Shown: in pieces, positions 4,173-6,254 of the stretch
Layout of the letters: every line of letters begins with the position of its first letter
How positions within the stretch are numbered: the stretch's first letter is position 1
Assembly (NCBI GenBank): GCA_025362255.1
Contig: JANYGY010000266.1
Location: 1-6,254, forward strand
Length of the DNA stretch: 6,254 bases
DNA from: Planctomycetales bacterium
Lineage (GTDB): Bacteria > Planctomycetota > UBA11346
Direction: 5' to 3'
Position numbers and translations under genes: made by a program
Notes under the pieces: model-generated
The model's database searches: none
Told to the model about the DNA's origin: nothing
The model's input: only the letters and a program-made list of their open reading frames with translations

Positions 4173-6254
4173 ATGACTCTCTCTGACGTCCCCCGGCACG
4201 GCCTCCCTTCCGCTCAAGGCATGTACGATCCGGCCAACGAGCATGACGCCTGCGGCGTCGGCTTTCTCGCCAACATCGCCGGCGTGAAATCGCATGGCAT
4301 CATCAAGCGCGGCATCAGCGTCTTGTGCAATCTGCACCATCGCGGGGCGGTCGGTGCGGATCCGCTCGATGGCGATGGCGCCGGGATCATGATCCAGATT
4401 CCCGATGCGCTGTACCGCGCGGTGGTGCCGTTCACCTTGCCCGCGGCGGGGGCGTACGGCACGGGCCTGGTGTTCCTCTCGAAAGGCAGCGACAAGGAAT
4501 CGTCGGCGTGCATCGGTGAAGTCGAAAAGGCAATCAAGCACCACGGTCTCACCTTGCTCGGCTGGCGCGACGTGCCGACCGCCAATCATACGCTCGGCAA
4601 AGTCGCCAAGGGCAGCGAACCGCTGGTGAAGCAGGTCTTCGTCGGCCTCGGCCTCGGCGTCGATAAAGTCACTCCCGCGCAGTTTGAATTGAAGCTGCTG
4701 CTCGCCCGCAAACGGGCGGAAAATGCGATCCGTCAAGGGCAACTCAATGGCCGCGCGCTGTTCTACATCAATTCGCTGTCGGCGAGCAGCATCATCTACA
4801 AGGGCATGTTCCTCGCCCATACGCTGAACGAATACTTCCTCGATCTAAATGACGAGCGCGCTGTTTCCGCGATCGCGTTGGTCCATCAACGCTACAGCAC
4901 CAATACGTTTCCAACTTGGGACCTGGCGCATCCGTTCCGCTTCGTCGCGCATAACGGCGAAATCAACACCCTGCGCGGCAACGTCAACCGCATGAAGGCG
5001 CGTGAAGCGCTGTTCGCGCACAAGGACATCGGCGCCGCGATTGCGGATTTGAAACCGGTCATCATCGAAGGCGGCAGCGACACCGCGTGTTTTGACAATG
5101 CGCTGGAATTCCTGGTGCGCACCGGCCGCAGCCTGCCGCATGCGCTGTCGATGATGATGCCCGCGGCGTGGTCGACCAAAGCCGGCCTTTCGCGGCCGCT
5201 CAAAGGCTTTTTCGAATACCACGCAACGATGATGGAGCCGTGGGACGGCCCGGCCAACATGGTCGCTTGCGATGGCGTGCAGATCGTCGCCGCGCTCGAT
5301 CGCAACGGGCTGCGCCCGGCGCGTTATCAGATCACCAGCGACAACGAGATCCTGTACGCGTCGGAAATGGGCACGTTGGAATTCCCCCAAGAAAAAGTGG
5401 TGGGCAAAGGCCGCTTATCGCCGGGCAAGATGATCCTGATCGATACCGCCCGCGGGGTGTTCCTCGAAGACGACGCGATCAAGGCGGAACTCGCCAAAGC
5501 CCAGGATTACGCCGGCTGGATCGAGCAGAACAAGATCACCCTCGATCAGCTGCCCGCACCAGCGCAGCCGCCGATGCCGCGTCATGAAGCCCTGCGCCAG
5601 CAGCAGCAGGCGTTCGGTTACACGATGGAAGACCTGAAGATCGTCATCGCGCCGATGGCGATCGACGCCCAGGAACCGGTCGGCTCGATGGGCGATGACA
5701 CCCCGGTGTCGGTGCTGTCGAACGTGCCGCGGCCCTTCTACAATTATTTCAAACAGCTCTTCGCCCAGGTCACCAATCCGCCAGTGGATCCGATCCGCGA
5801 AGAGATCGTGATGTCGCTGACCCAGTATGTCGGCCAAGCGCGCAACATTCTTGAACCGAGCAGCGAGCACTGCCGGATGCTCGAAATCGATCAGCCGATC
5901 CTCAAGGACACCGAACTCGAAGCTCTGCGCCAAGCCGACATCCCGGGCTTCCGCGGCACCACCCTGGTCACGCTGTTCCCGGCCAAGGACGGTCCGGACG
6001 CTTTGGAAAAGCGGCTCTCCGAGCTGTTTGCCGAAGCTGAAAAAGCGGTTGATGCCGGCTTCACCGTGCTGGTCCTCAGCGATCGTGGGGTCAACGCCGA
6101 CCAAGCACCGATTCCGGCACTGCTGGCAGTCGCCGCGATCCATCATTTCCTGATCCGCGCCGGCAAGCGCAGCCAATGCAGCCTGATCGTCGAATCGGGC
6201 GAGCCGCGCGAGACGCATCACTTCGCCCTGCTCGTCGGCTACGGCGCGACGGCG
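4173..6254 (+). CDS. gltB: Glutamate synthase large (alpha) subunit, 3' part beyond the window
   Basis: The enzyme (GOGAT) converts L-glutamine and 2-oxoglutarate to two L-glutamate, the main ammonia-assimilation route together with glutamine synthetase. The visible 694 residues are a little under half of the roughly 1,500 usual for the subunit. The class II glutamine amidotransferase domain runs from C27 to about 430. C27 in YDPANEHDACGVGF is the nucleophile that becomes the N-terminus after removal of a 26-residue propeptide. R240 in HQRYSTNTFPTW, N261-G262 in HNGEINT and D303 in GGSDTACFDN are conserved glutaminase-site residues. The central domain starts near 474 (FGYTMEDLKIVIAPMA, GSMGDDTPVSVLS, NPPVDPIREE). 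The FMN, iron-sulfur and GXGXG regions would lie past the window, so NADPH- and ferredoxin-dependent forms cannot be separated. ATG 4173 was chosen because it gives a plausible propeptide; Met17 would leave only ten residues before the Cys. It is probably cotranscribed with nrpR. Confidence 0.95.
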   Translation, partial: MTLSDVPRHGLPSAQGMYDPANEHDACGVGFLANIAGVKSHGIIKRGISVLCNLHHRGAVGADPLDGDGAGIMIQIPDALYRAVVPFTLPAAGAYGTGLVFLSKGSDKESSACIGEVEKAIKHHGLTLLGWRDVPTANHTLGKVAKGSEPLVKQVFVGLGLGVDKVTPAQFELKLLLARKRAENAIRQGQLNGRALFYINSLSASSIIYKGMFLAHTLNEYFLDLNDERAVSAIALVHQRYSTNTFPTWDLAHPFRFVAHNGEINTLRGNVNRMKAREALFAHKDIGAAIADLKPVIIEGGSDTACFDNALEFLVRTGRSLPHALSMMMPAAWSTKAGLSRPLKGFFEYHATMMEPWDGPANMVACDGVQIVAALDRNGLRPARYQITSDNEILYASEMGTLEFPQEKVVGKGRLSPGKMILIDTARGVFLEDDAIKAELAKAQDYAGWIEQNKITLDQLPAPAQPPMPRHEALRQQQQAFGYTMEDLKIVIAPMAIDAQEPVGSMGDDTPVSVLSNVPRPFYNYFKQLFAQVTNPPVDPIREEIVMSLTQYVGQARNILEPSSEHCRMLEIDQPILKDTELEALRQADIPGFRGTTLVTLFPAKDGPDALEKRLSELFAEAEKAVDAGFTVLVLSDRGVNADQAPIPALLAVAAIHHFLIRAGKRSQCSLIVESGEPRETHHFALLVGYGATA

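Noticed and set aside
4529..4536. GGCAATCA half-site within gltB
   Set aside because: Only one half is present, with no inverted partner; an 8-base match is expected by chance at this scale.
4146..4820. Minus-strand open frame opposite gltB
   Set aside because: It is the antisense shadow of the highly conserved GltB amidotransferase domain.
5415..6221. Minus-strand open frame opposite the gltB central region
   Set aside because: It is antisense to conserved GltB sequence, and the translation shows no recognisable domain.

Overview
The window is GC-rich bacterial chromosomal DNA with four protein-coding genes. A citrate synthase lies on the minus strand. A small ketosynthase-like enzyme, an NrpR-family transcriptional regulator and the first part of the glutamate synthase large subunit lie on the plus strand. 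None of the four starts has a convincing Shine-Dalgarno sequence. The citrate synthase is of the eukaryotic (mitochondrial-like) type, and NrpR is best known from methanogenic archaea. These traits suggest a non-proteobacterial lineage, possibly of the Planctomycetes/Verrucomicrobia kind, but the sequence alone does not settle this.

Layout. Positions 1-362 carry no credible gene. They hold three degenerate copies of a GC-rich interspersed repeat and several hairpins, then about 120 bases where I recognise nothing. Citrate synthase occupies 363-1601 (minus strand, complete). A 167-base divergent gap (1602-1768) holds four back-to-back palindromes. A 330-residue beta-ketoacyl-synthase-like gene follows at 1769-2761. 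The gap 2762-2930 holds two related inverted repeats whose centres are 118 bp apart. The downstream one is a perfect 27-bp palindrome just before the regulator gene, and a possible promoter lies immediately upstream of it. The nrpR-like gene is at 2931-4115. After a 57-base gap gltB starts at 4173 and runs off the window end, with 694 codons visible.

How the genes fit together. Archaeal NrpR is a repressor of nitrogen-assimilation genes that is released from DNA by 2-oxoglutarate. Glutamate synthase consumes 2-oxoglutarate and glutamine to make glutamate. Citrate synthase feeds the pathway that makes 2-oxoglutarate. The closely spaced nrpR-gltB pair with a palindrome at its front reads as a self-regulated nitrogen-assimilation unit controlled by a 2-oxoglutarate sensor. 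This is inferred from gene order and sequence and has not been shown. The ketosynthase-like gene has no obvious link to the others.
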